NCBI RefSeq assembly: GCF_905220365.1
Contig: NC_061153.1
Coordinates: 9,320,001-9,384,000 of the forward strand
Source of the DNA: Vanessa cardui
Taxonomy: Eukaryota; Arthropoda; Insecta; Lepidoptera; Nymphalidae
Length of the DNA: 64,000 nucleotides
Direction of reading: 5' to 3'
Part shown: positions 1 through 8,785 of the stretch, one piece after another
Position numbering within the stretch: the first letter of the stretch is position 1
How the letters are laid out: every line of letters begins with the position of its first letter
Position numbers and translations under genes: made by a program
The notes under the pieces: generated by a model
What the model was told of the DNA's origin: nothing
Database searches by the model: none
What the model saw: the letters and a program-made list of their open reading frames with translations, nothing else

Positions 1-4
1 ATTA

Positions 5-178
5 AGTTCTGATCCCGTTATTACTGGCATGCGCACTGTACAACATAAGAAAAGCAAACCATTTTTAAAGGAAACAATTTCAATGTTACTTCCGGTTACG
101 AATTTCGAAGATTTATCTGATGAAGAAACGGAATTCTCGGCAGATGACGATCCAGGGAATTTATCATACTCGGATTAG
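5..178 (+). CDS. C-terminal tail of an unidentified ORF cut by the window edge
   Basis: An open frame runs from the left edge to a TAG at 176-178, about 57 codons. The last 25 residues are rich in Asp, Glu and Ser (for example EDLSDEETEFSADDDPG), giving an acidic tail. A T-rich stretch with AATAAA-like signals follows at 215-290, as expected for a 3' UTR. I do not recognise the family. It could end a transposase, a retroelement protein or a host gene; the sequence to the left would be needed to decide. Confidence 0.35.
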   Translation, partial: SSDPVITGMRTVQHKKSKPFLKETISMLLPVTNFEDLSDEETEFSADDDPGNLSYSD

Positions 179-426
179 AAAAAAAAGTGTTTAATTTTCC
201 AGTTTTTTTTTTTAATAAAAAAATTGTTTTTTATAATATTTTTTTATTTTTACTCTATTATCTTATTAAAGAATATAATTAGAATAAATTAAACCAACAA
301 AATAATTTTGACCGCCCAGATTGTTCAAATACAAGGGGTATTTTAAGTGCGACGGTAAACAAGGCTTTAGCCATGTCTCAGATACAAGGATAGCATGTAA
401 ATTTTTACAGTCAAAGGAAGACAATA

Positions 427-491
427 TTCCTCGCAAGCAACTAATAAGTAATTTAAAAACAATTTCCTCGCAAGCAACTAATAAGTAATTT
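427..491. repeat. Direct duplication of a 28-bp segment (period 37)
   Basis: The segment beginning TTCCTCGCAAGCAACTAATA occurs at 427-454 and again at 464-491, with an A-rich spacer. It looks like a local replication-slippage or repair duplication. Nothing else is recognisable in 179-835, which is AT-rich and non-coding. Confidence 0.75.
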
Positions 492-835
492 ATCTCTTCC
501 TTTTTTATATACCCTTTAGATGCATTAAAGTTTAACTTGTCACGATATTTTATATATTCGTCATATAAACTTTTTTGCCTCTAAATATTTCTGTTTTTTC
601 CCTTTACTTAGTTTTATTAAATTTAATTTTCAACTTCCAAATCCATTTAAATCTTAAGAAACATAATATAATATTTAGAACCGAAAATAACAAAAATTGG
701 CTTAAAAATATACACTTAAAAATGATGATAAAATATGAATATATCTATTGTCTATAATACCATAACACCTTTGCTGATGGCACTATTTCACTTCTCCTTT
801 TATATATTTTTCACACTTTTACACTCCTATTTTTT

Positions 836-1159
836 TTAATAAGCAGGGCAGGGCAGTGCTATTGATGCGGCTCCAGGGTAAACGACACGTTCCTGATTTA
901 TTTCTTCAGTCTCTGGTCCACGCCTTGAACGTCTGAAAGCGCTCCTAGCCATCTCCTGACGCATCCAGTTTATGTGGCAGCGTTTATATAATTTATATAT
1001 GGCAAACTTTATCGCCAAAATTAAAAGTAAAAGAAAAATACCCAAAATTATATATGTCACTTTCTGATTTTGGTGTATTAGCTCCACGTCAGCCGAATTC
1101 ACGCCTCCTGCAGCATTTTGTGCAATCACAATTTGTTCTTTACTTTGTTCTTTGCCCAT
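836..1159 (-). CDS. Small single-pass membrane protein (about 107 aa) carried by an LTR element
   Basis: The ORF starts MGKEQSKEQ, so Gly2 and Ser6 fit an N-myristoylation consensus (MGxxxS). The motif IVIAQNAAGG follows, then a hydrophobic span at about residues 34-55 (IILGIFLLLLILAIKFAIY), then a basic stretch with KRCHINWMRQEM and RSAFRRSRRG. This is the layout of a lipid-anchored, single-pass protein with a basic inner tail. The start is 115-130 nt inside a PBS-like site at 1276-1288, so the gene belongs to the LTR remnant there. A degraded relative with the same SKE-Q-I-I-I-x-Q-N-x-A-G core lies at about 55190-55493, between the integrase tail and the PPT of another Gypsy. From memory such ORFs recur in arthropod LTR elements; the function is unknown to me, and a role in particle assembly or membrane targeting is a guess. 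Confidence 0.6.
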   Translation of the reverse strand: MGKEQSKEQIVIAQNAAGGVNSADVELIHQNQKVTYIILGIFLLLLILAIKFAIYKLYKRCHINWMRQEMARSAFRRSRRGPETEEINQERVVYPGAASIALPCPAY

Positions 1160-1275
1160 TTTGTATTATGACGCTACTTACGTTAACAATTAAATACACG
1201 AATGTCCAATATTACACAGAGCGACATTATATTGTTATACTGCACTTCGTTAGAACCCGAAACCGAACCTTAAAT

Positions 1276-1288
1276 GGCAGGGTCGCCA
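1276..1288 (-). promoter_or_regulatory. Primer-binding-site-like sequence of an LTR element
   Basis: On the minus strand TGGCGACCCTGCC directly follows an LTR end reading ...CCGTCCTTACA. A TGG start immediately inside an LTR is the usual tRNA primer site and sets the element's orientation as minus. Confidence 0.55.
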
Positions 1289-1534
1289 TGTAAGGACGGG
1301 ACTAGGTAAATAAAGTAGATGTTTAAGGTTTGAAGATAAATTTATCACTACTCCTCAATACCATGTATCATCTGCTTATATACTACACTACAAGACGTTT
1401 ATACACTAAGCCAGGTGAGATGCGACTGGTTATGTTACATTAGGCAAGAAAAATGAACTGTGAAGAACGGGACATTCGGTGGAAAACTACATTAGTGTAC
1501 ATTTTTCAGTTGCTAAAAACGTATTCCGTGGTAG
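1289..1534 (-). repeat. LTR remnant, truncated by a dispersed repeat
   Basis: The plus-strand edge reads TGTAAGGACGGGACTAGG next to the PBS-like site. On the minus strand a TATATAAG promoter-like box lies about 100 bp from this edge. The other LTR edge is not visible because a dispersed lepidopteran repeat begins at about 1535. I found no partner LTR in the window, so this may be a truncated copy. Confidence 0.45.
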
Positions 1535-1760
1535 TAGGGCTCTGTGCAAGCCTTTATGAGTAGGTCCAAGTCATCATCTATTTTCCGGCCAAACAGCACT
1601 TTCATCAATATTGTGTCCCGATTGGAAGTGGGAGGGAGGCAATTACAGGCACAAGAGACATACATATTGGTTCCTACGGTTGGTGGCGCATTGGCGATGT
1701 AAGGAATGGTTAATATTTCTTATATCACCATGTTCTAAGATCTATGGTGGTCACTTACCG
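1535..1760 (+). repeat. Dispersed lepidopteran repeat ('gggctctgtgcaagcc' family)
   Basis: The segment starts AGGGCTCTGTGCAAGCC, passes CCGGCCAAACAGCACTTTCA and GGTGGCGCATTGGCGATGTA, and ends GGTCACTTACCG. I recognise this order from repeats that often flank microsatellites in butterflies and moths. It is non-coding and slightly decayed. Calling it SINE-like or the 3' end of a LINE would be inference. Confidence 0.6.
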
Positions 1761-2448
1761 TTATTATCATAATATGTAAACATTCCTATTTATTACAAAG
1801 TATTCCAACTAAATTATACATATGTATTAAATACACATAAGTTTAATTTAAAACAGAAAAATATTCATCATGAAAATAATTAAAGTCAGTTTCAAATATA
1901 TAAAATCTGAAACATGAAGTTTAAATTTATATTCCACCCACAAAGTGTTCATCAGCTTTGATTTATTAAAAATATATATATTTTTACGACAAGTCAAGGG
2001 AAATGGCTCCGTAAATAATGAATGAAATAACATGTGACCTCAGCAGTAAATAAATAAAAATATAATGTAAGTATTTTACTAAAATCGCAAACAGAAATAA
2101 AAAGATGTTATTCGTTTATTTTAAATGCATATTATTAAGTACGAATGTACAATCGTAGGCTTTTAAGCGGCACAAATTGATACTAACAAGTTCTATTTCA
2201 TTATTCACTTGCAATAAAATTAGTGTTTCTTGGAACGACACTAAAGAATTATGTTAGTGTCCCATTCGAACGTCATTTGTTTCTCTACTTTAAATAAATA
2301 TGAAACGTACTCAAACGATTGAAATACGAAATTATTTCAATCGATTAAATACTTCGGAAAAGTTGTTTCAAGAAAGTATATTGATTTTTACCGAATAAAT
2401 AAATTGAGGCTACTGATGTAGAACAATATTTTGCTATAAAAGTATTTA
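1761..2448. other. AT-rich stretch with no recognised feature
   Basis: No coding frame longer than about 60 codons and no known repeat is apparent. A short inverted pair (CGATTGAAAT / ATTTCAATCG) near 2317-2345 is the only structure noticed. This is the left flank of the Gypsy insertion. Confidence 0.5.
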
Positions 2449-2455
2449 ATAGGGA
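2449..2455. other. Left target-site duplication candidate of the Gypsy element
   Basis: ATAGGGA abuts the LTR that starts at 2456. The same seven bases occur at 43958-43964, right beside the other LTR. Ty3/Gypsy elements make 4-6 bp duplications, so five of the seven matches may be the true duplication. Confidence 0.55.
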
Positions 2456-2843
2456 TGTAGCGGTTACGTTAATAATTCAGAAAAAAAGAAACGACAGAGT
2501 TGAAATTAAAGACGATTGATGACTAGAAATTTATTAAATACAGTACAAGTTATAAAGAAAGCAAGACGGAAGAAAACAATTAATAAAGATATATCGCGTA
2601 AATTAATAAAAATAATTTTTAGGCAGAGTGAGCGTACGTCCGTTCACGTTCGTAGCTGGGAGCCGCGTGTGGCCGTCGTCGCTCGTCGCCGAGAGCCGCG
2701 CAGGGCTGCGCGGGCGCGGGCGCGCGCGGCGGGGAATGCGATAGCATTGTCTTGTTTCTTAGAATTTACGTATATATAAACGGTCGTACATAATTTGTAC
2801 GTTGAATTAATTTAACTTTTTTTTTTTTTTTGGAAACAAGACA
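2456..2843 (-). repeat. 3' LTR of the Gypsy element
   Basis: The plus-strand edge is TGTAGCGGTTACG and the inner edge is GGAAACAAGACA. It aligns almost end to end with 43600-43957, with scattered substitutions. It also has an extra GC-rich block at about 2701-2734 (GGGCTGCGCGGGCGCGGGCG and on) that the other LTR lacks. The LTR pair is several percent different, so the insertion is not recent. Confidence 0.85.
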
Positions 2844-2866
2844 TACGTTAGCACTCCCCCGCCGAG
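2844..2866 (-). promoter_or_regulatory. Polypurine tract before the 3' LTR
   Basis: On the minus strand GGCGGGGGAGTGCTAACG lies directly before the LTR. A G-rich purine run here is the plus-strand primer expected for a Gypsy element. Confidence 0.65.
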
Positions 2867-2889
2867 ATCGTTGCTACGATCGATAGTAG

Positions 2890-4113
2890 TCTGGAAAGTG
2901 AACCCTCCTGCCGCTTCGTGTACTCTTCTCCGCGATGTCGGGCAGAGGTGCTGAAGCTGCCGCTGGGATGATTGCATCTCGCATCACATAAGCTGGCTTG
3001 AGTCTGTCAGCAACGGTGACGTTGCTGGGTTTGCCTGCGACCTCGATTTTAAAAAAAAATTGCTGTTCTCTCTAGGACTTTATGGGGACCAGTATATGGA
3101 GCTTCTAGCGGTCTTCGAACATGGTCCTGCCGCAAGAAAACGTGAGTTGATTCCATGAGATCCTTAGGTATGTAGAAGGGTCCTGTTCTATGCCATGTAG
3201 TCGGTCTCGGTGCGAGTCTAGCCATGCCAGCACGAAGACGGGTTGCGAAGCTAGTAGCATCAGCAGTCTTGTATTTATTTGTTGGAGAGAAAAATTGCCC
3301 AGGTAGACGACCTCATTACCAAGGGCAGTGCTTCGGTCCATGTAGCTGACGGATGACACATGATGTCGGCTTTAACCTGGCGATGGAACCTTTCAATCAA
3401 GCCGTTTGAAGCTGGATGGTATAATGTCGTCCGGAAGTGATGGCCTTGAAGAGCTAAGACTCGAACTGCTTCCCTCTGTCAGTTGTAAGTTTGAGAGGGC
3501 ACCCGAACCTGGCTATCCGGCCAGAGACCAGCACGGCTGCGCAGGCTTCAGCTGTGATGTCTTTAAGCGGATATGTCTCAAGCCATCGCGTGAAGCGGTC
3601 GATGACAGTGAGGTAATATCTGTAATCAGACGAAATCGTTAAGGGGCCGATGATGTCGAGATGCATGTGTGCAAACCTCGAGGAAGGGGTAGGGATTGTG
3701 GAAAAGGGAGCGGACGTGTGGCGATGGACTTTGCTTTTTTGGCAAAGTAAGCATTCTCTTGACTACTCTCTACAGTCCCTGCGTATCCCTGGCCAAACAA
3801 ATCTCTGTGTTACCAGTCGCACTGTAGCTGTCCTCCCAGGATGACTTGAATTATGCAACATTTCTTAGGCTTGTCGGCGAAAGCTTGCAGTAAGGTACGG
3901 CCGAGGTGTCGATAAAGATACGTCACAGTATACCTGATTTTCGGAGTTCAAAATAGGTATTCTCATTAGCTTGAGTGATGAACCTTTCTGAAGCAGGCCT
4001 TGCAATTCAGGATCCGTATCTTGAGCGAGTGCGAGAGCCTGGTAATCAATGGATCGAGTTACCTCTTCGACGCGAGACAGGGTGTCGGCAACGACGTTTG
4101 TACGACCAGGTAT
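2890..4113 (-). pseudogene. Gypsy pol C-terminus: end of RNase H, integrase (broken)
   Basis: Reading the minus strand from 4113: PGRTNVVADTLSRVEEV marks the end of RNase H and the linker. The integrase core follows with HLDIIGPLT, DRFTRWLE and TTDRGKQFES (3666-3454), then a stop and a frameshift before LYHPASNGLIERFHR, which carries the catalytic Glu. The C-terminal region near 3360-2890 survives only in changing frames and ends with the family's DRLKPAYV-like segment near 3005. At least three frame breaks are visible. It joins the RT half through 5516-5560, once the 1.4 kb retroposon and the SINE are set aside. Confidence 0.8.
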
Positions 4114-4118
4114 GTATT

Positions 4119-5510
4119 TATTTAAATCAGGCAACAGTGGCCCATAGAAATATAACTACATAATATACATTATCTTAAAAATACTAATACATATTCACTT
4201 AAAAATACTATTACATAACAATATACAACATAATCATATAATATACTAATACATATTTTCTTAAACCTATAACTACACTACACTATCATGTGCTGTTGCG
4301 CGTGGTGCAGAGTATCCTGCCACGAAATCTACGAAACACCACACCCGTTGGCCAAAAACTCTGCTGCATGAAGGTCGCTAGATGTTGAGTCGGAACGCGC
4401 ACCACAAATGAATTAAAATTCACGTTGTAACGCGATTCCAACTTCACGACCCTCAATATCCACGTCGTTTTCATGCGAATATACTCCACAATCTCCTCTG
4501 CCTTTGTGGAGTAATGTAGACGGGACACGTACAGCTGTGTTGTTGGAACAGCTGTCCGCAATGAAGTTCCTGCATCCGACGGCTGTGCGCTCCCGCACTG
4601 GTTGCGGCTCGACGGCTTCTTCTTCTTCTTCTTCTCAACTTTGACGAAGCCATCTGCATCTACCCGGTTTGTTTTCAAACCCGGTTGTCTCAGATCCTCG
4701 TGGGTTTGGACTATTTGGATCTGTTTTCCCTCTTTCTGTGTCTTACTCTGCGATGCAGCAGGTTTAGCAGCTACAGCAGCGTAAACACTTTTGGGAATCG
4801 GGCTATTTCGCTGTGACAACGCTTCAATCGGGGGCGTTGAACTGGCGGCGGAGTGACGTGATGCGTCGTCAGCATTATCGACAGTCGCAAACACGAAACT
4901 GCCACCGAGCGCATTTTTCGCACCGCGTCTCATATTCACATTCGAGGCATCGTGTGACCTACATTTCGAAGTAGCGCTACGTAATTGCACTACTTCAGCA
5001 CGCAATTCACTAATAGTTTTATTTGATGCCTCCAACTTCGATTGTACCTCAGCCAGGGTCGTCTTCAAGAATGTGATGTCCTTAAGCAACCTGGTAACGT
5101 CGACGTGATCGAATGTGACAGGGGGCAGCTTATGCAGCTCCTTCGCCACGAAAGCGGGCACGTCGTCCGGGTCGGTCATCTTCAACAGGTCGATGATGTC
5201 CTGGATACTCTTTTGTGTTCCGTCCCTTCTGCGTGACGGCATTTCATTAATCTTTTCAAGCGTTTGGAAAAGCAGCACTTTGCCTCTGCTGATCTCATCT
5301 TCTTTGAAGTTTGACTTGCAGATCTGCAAAATGCTGACTTCGTCCATGGTATCGATAGCATTTTGTATGAATGCCAACAACTCGTTGGCTATGAGTTGTT
5401 GCGAACTCATAGCTAACAGGCGGGCAGCGGTTATAGCCGCACAATACACGTCTTCAGAATTTGCACGGTGGAACACGTCCGTGTCCGAGCGCGCATTGCA
5501 CACGACTCAC
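4119..5510 (-). mobile_element. 1.4 kb retroposon with one ORF and no reverse transcriptase
   Basis: This segment interrupts the Gypsy RNase H region. On the minus strand the Gypsy frame stops at CAATAC (5511-5516) and resumes at AATACATACCTGG (4118 and lower), so AATAC (plus GTATT, 4114-4118 and 5511-5515) is duplicated. The inserted DNA starts directly with the 5' end of a 405-codon ORF. It ends in about 160 bp of AT-rich sequence with GGGCCACTGTTGCCTGATTT and a short AAATA tail. No terminal repeats or RT are present. A short target duplication with an A-rich 3' end points to LINE-type retroposition in trans. It is either a non-autonomous element or a copied ORF1 transcript. Confidence 0.65.
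4286..5503 (-). CDS. ORF1-like nucleic-acid-binding protein, 405 codons, uninterrupted
   Basis: The frame is open from 5503 to the TAA near 4286. A better start is probably MSSQQLIANELL at 5410, giving about 374 aa. The N-terminal third is a helical domain (to about residue 150) containing IQDIIDLLKMTDPDDVPAF. A coiled-coil stretch (LKTTLAEVQSKLEASNKTIS) follows, then a Ser/Ala/Lys-rich linker with a KKKKKK run. The last 90 residues (TTQLYVSRLHYSTKAEEI and on) look like a small RRM-type fold. This order, helical or coiled-coil region then RRM-like domain, resembles LINE ORF1 proteins. I have seen relatives in lepidopteran gene sets under unreliable names. No catalytic motif is visible. The intact frame inside a ruined Gypsy suggests a recent arrival. 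Confidence 0.6.
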   Translation of the reverse strand: MCNARSDTDVFHRANSEDVYCAAITAARLLAMSSQQLIANELLAFIQNAIDTMDEVSILQICKSNFKEDEISRGKVLLFQTLEKINEMPSRRRDGTQKSIQDIIDLLKMTDPDDVPAFVAKELHKLPPVTFDHVDVTRLLKDITFLKTTLAEVQSKLEASNKTISELRAEVVQLRSATSKCRSHDASNVNMRRGAKNALGGSFVFATVDNADDASRHSAASSTPPIEALSQRNSPIPKSVYAAVAAKPAASQSKTQKEGKQIQIVQTHEDLRQPGLKTNRVDADGFVKVEKKKKKKPSSRNQCGSAQPSDAGTSLRTAVPTTQLYVSRLHYSTKAEEIVEYIRMKTTWILRVVKLESRYNVNFNSFVVRVPTQHLATFMQQSFWPTGVVFRRFRGRILCTTRNST

Positions 5511-5573
5511 GTATTGGATCCGTGTTCTAAATTGAGAGATGTAGTCCAGATATCGGTACTGCCGTGGTGAATA

Positions 5574-5898
5574 CAAAAAACAACAACAAACAACAACAGC
5601 CTGTAAATTCCCACTGCTGGGTTAAAGGCCTCCTCTCCCTTTGAGGAGAAGGTTTGGAACATTTTCCACCACGCTGTTCCAATGCGGGTTGGTGGAATAC
5701 ACGTGTGGCAGAATTTCTATGAAATTTGTCACACGCAGGTTTCCTCACGATGTTTTCCTTCACCGCAGAGCACGAGATGAATTATAAAGACAAATTAAGC
5801 ACATGAAACAGAGGTCAGAGGCTTGCCTGGGTTTGAACCCGCAATCATCGGTTAAGATGCACGCGTTCTAACCACTGGGCCATCTCGACTCAACTGTG
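5574..5898 (-). mobile_element. tRNA-derived SINE with 13-bp target-site duplication
   Basis: GCCGTGGTGAATA occurs at 5561-5573 and 5899-5911. In the minus orientation the head carries a pol III A box (TGGCCCAGTGG) and B box (GGTTTGAACCC on plus, 5830-5840). The body and a CAACAACAA-type tail follow on the left. It lies in the Gypsy RNase H domain: the frame reads KREKYSPR before it and continues after it. A second copy is at 39993-40296 on the plus strand. The clean duplication indicates a fairly recent insertion. Confidence 0.88.
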
Positions 5899-5911
5899 GC
5901 CGTGGTGAATA

Positions 5912-7126
5912 TTTTTCTCTCTTTGTTGTGAACGCATATGTAAGAGGTTTATGATCAGTATGAATTGAAAAATTTCTTGCCTCTACCATATGACGGAAAT
6001 ACCTTATTGCTTCATAGATGGCCAATAACTCTCGATCGTAAGGGCTTCGTTTGAGCTAGACTGAGCTTTCGAGAAAAAAATCCAAGAGGTTGCCAAACAT
6101 CGTCGACCTTCTGTTGAAGTACGGCGCCAATATCAACATCAGAGGCATCAGTAGCAATCGCTAAATCAGCATATGTATTCGGGTGCGCTAGAAGAGTGGC
6201 CTGGGATAAACTATTCTTACAGTCCTAGAATGCTTCTAGCATCTCCGTTGTCATCTCTTTTGGATGAGTCCCCTTCATCGTGGGTCCAGTAAGGGCTTAG
6301 TCAAGAGGTGCCTGGATCTTGGTAGCATTTGGTATAAAACGACGGTAAAAGTTAAACATACCTAAAAATCGCCGAAGTTCTTTTGCCGTCTTTGGTGTAG
6401 TGAACTCCTGGATAGCTTGAATTTTGGTTTCCAAAGGCTGAGTTCCGGAAGCAGAAACAAGGTAACCGAGAAATTGTACCTGTGATAGTAGAGAATATTG
6501 AACACCCAAAAAGTTGATATGAAAAGTCCTGGATATGTCGAACTGGATAAGGATCCAGTATAGTACGGGCGTTGAGAGCTCTGTAATCTCCACATGGTCT
6601 CCAACCGTCATCCTTTTCTCTTACCATGTGCAAAGCAGAAGACCAGGGGCTATTTAACCGGCGAGCCGTACCTTGGGACAGCATATCGTCGAACTCTCTC
6701 CTAGCGGCTTTTAAGCGATCTGGATCAAGACGCCGGGGTTTGCTTGTAACCGGTTGTCCAGATGTGGTCTTAATATAATGCACTGTATTATGCTTAGGCA
6801 TGGAAAAGGTACCTGCTGGTCTGGTTACTTCCGGAAATTTCCGCAGTAGCTGATGGTATGAAGATTCTCCAGAAATGGCCTTGATCGAAGCAAGATCATT
6901 GGAAAACTGGGGCTGAAATGCTGCCACTGATAGGGTTGTTGTACCATCCACTAGGCGCTGATATCTGCAATCTACGAGAAGATAGTAAAAAATCAAAAAA
7001 TCGACACCTAATTTCCAGGAAAAATTGCGTTTGAGTCAAAGATCTAAATTAAGCTGTATAGGGCCATAAGTGTGTATGACTGTACCATTGGCGGCTACCA
7101 ACTCATATTTGGTCCGGGGACAGGGC
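5912..7126 (-). pseudogene. Gypsy protease end, reverse transcriptase and RNase H (broken)
   Basis: On the minus strand from 7126: RTKYELVAANGT and TYGPIQLNLDL are the end of the protease domain, with a stop and a deletion near 7040. LVDCRYQRLVDGTTTLS leads into the RT N-terminus, with TSGQPVTSKPRRLDPDRL, MLSQGTARRLNSPWSSALHM and DGWRPCGDYRALN (6996-6560). The RT palm with the FxDD site is not readable because of a deletion near 6530-6480. RNase H begins with VQFLGYLVSASGTQPLE, then GMFNFYRRFIPNATKIQAPLD, and ends at IHTDHKPLTYAFTTKREKYS beside the SINE. Several frameshifts make it inactive. Confidence 0.8.
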
Positions 7127-7225
7127 GTCTTATTTATATATTTAACCATTTTATTAAACTTGCCAGATACATTGTAAAGGAAAATGTGTACACAGGAAAA
7201 ATAAGTTTAAAAGGTATACTTATCC

Positions 7226-8452
7226 CTAGAAGAGATTTCTTCCAGTATACCCGAGGAAAAAGAAACACAGACAGAAAAGTTAAAAGGTAGACAGGTAAAA
7301 TCATACAAAAGGAGAAAAGTTAAAAAAAAAACAACAAAGAAACAACAAAACTAAAATTACAAAAAAAAAAAAATACATAAAATTAATTTTAATAATAATA
7401 ATAATAAAGATTTATTGGTCAAGTTGCACTACAACACAATAACAATCTTATTCACATATAAAAACAGTATAAAAAACACAATAAATTAAAATTATACAAA
7501 AAAAAAATATATATTATAATAGAAAAAGGGAAGAAAAAAAAAATTGTGCTGCAGTACAACAATACCAAATGGAGATTCGCTCAGTAAAAGAAGAAGCATC
7601 AATGATGCTTCTAAACTGATTTTCAGCGGTCTCCAGAAGGTATGCGCTGACAGCTGTGACACAAAAAAAATAGTAATAAAAGTAATACAAAGCAAATCTA
7701 AACACTAAAAACAAGCAAAAAAAAAAATTCTTACAATAATATAACGAAAGTAATTAAAAATAATAATAATAATAATAAAATGATAACAATAATAACAATA
7801 AACAGTCCTAGCGGAACGCTGTGCGAGTGAGATATCTACATGAGATAGAAGCAACTAAACGGCAATTTTAATGTTAGAGAAAAAAATTATATATAACAAT
7901 AACAATGTAGACTTAATGTTCCATCTCACTCTCAGTCTGAGCGTCACCTCTAGCGCTGAGCTGTCGTGCGTACTGCTCGTCCGCACTAAATAATTATAAT
8001 TATCGTTTATTATAGGCACAACTTGTAATTAAAAATAAAATTGCAACAATGACAAGTAATAGGAAAAAAAAAAAGAAAAACAGACATCGCAATGGTAAGT
8101 CAATATTTTTTGGATTACATATGATAAGATCATAACTTAGGCTTTTCAGTTGTATTATATTTCTCTGGTCCAAGTCCTTTACTTTTTATTTATTTATATT
8201 CTAGGCTCTCAAATGTAAGTGATCAAAAACAATACTATACGGAGAATACTAATGTTAGACAGAAAGTTAACGCCAAGAAAATTTAAACCTGTGGAAGTAT
8301 AATATTTAATATCCAATACAGAAAAAATAAATTGGAGTCGGAGATTGTGTTTAAAACTACAATAACAACAACAACCGGTCACCGAGCGCTGGCATGACTC
8401 ATTCCAAGTGCTATCGGGCCGCAAACAGACAGGTACCTACTCTTACTATTAA
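7226..8452. repeat. First copy of a 1.2 kb tandem duplication
   Basis: The unit has two parts. Part A (7226-7394) is LINE-A 3' UTR. Part B (7395-8452) is LINE-D 3' UTR ending, on the minus strand, in CCAATAAATC and a TTA repeat. A second copy follows at once: A' at 8453-8622 and B' at 13150-14221, separated by the Dong element. B and B' differ at roughly one position per hundred by eye. Since the unit crosses the LINE-D/LINE-A junction, the duplication came after LINE-D inserted. Confidence 0.8.
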
Positions 8453-8622
8453 TTGAAGAGATTTCTTCCAGTATACCCGAGGAAAAAGAAACACAGACAG
8501 AAAAGTTAAAAGGTAGACAGGTAAAATCATACAAAAGGAGAAAAGTTAAAAAAAACAACAAAGAAAAAACAAAACTAAAATTACAAAAAAAAAAAAAATA
8601 CATAAAATTAATTTTAATAATC
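8453..8622. repeat. Second copy of the tandem duplication, part A'
   Basis: This nearly repeats 7226-7394, starting GAAGAGATTTCTTCCAGTAT and ending ATAAAATTAATTTTAATAAT. The Dong element begins at once after its TAATAAT. The uninterrupted counterpart at 7380-7410 shows the empty site, where TAA repeats run straight into AAAGATTTATTGG. Confidence 0.8.
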
Positions 8623-8785
8623 CCCCAGGGAATGAACCTTGTCGTGGTGGGGGGGCTTAAGGATAGCAGGAACAAAAAACAGGTCTAAACATCTTGACCA
8701 AATACCCCTTTAATGGGAGAATCTATGAAGCCCAAATAACCCAGGCTACTCTATCTAAACTAATCATTCCCAACCCCCGTGGAGC

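Noticed and set aside
5115..5570. Plus-strand ORF of 151 codons
   Set aside because: It is the antisense shadow of the intact 405-codon ORF and shows no motif.
7492..7714. Minus-strand ORFs rich in Phe and Leu, repeated at 13213-13459
   Set aside because: Low-complexity translations of the duplicated LINE-D 3' UTR, with no conserved domain.
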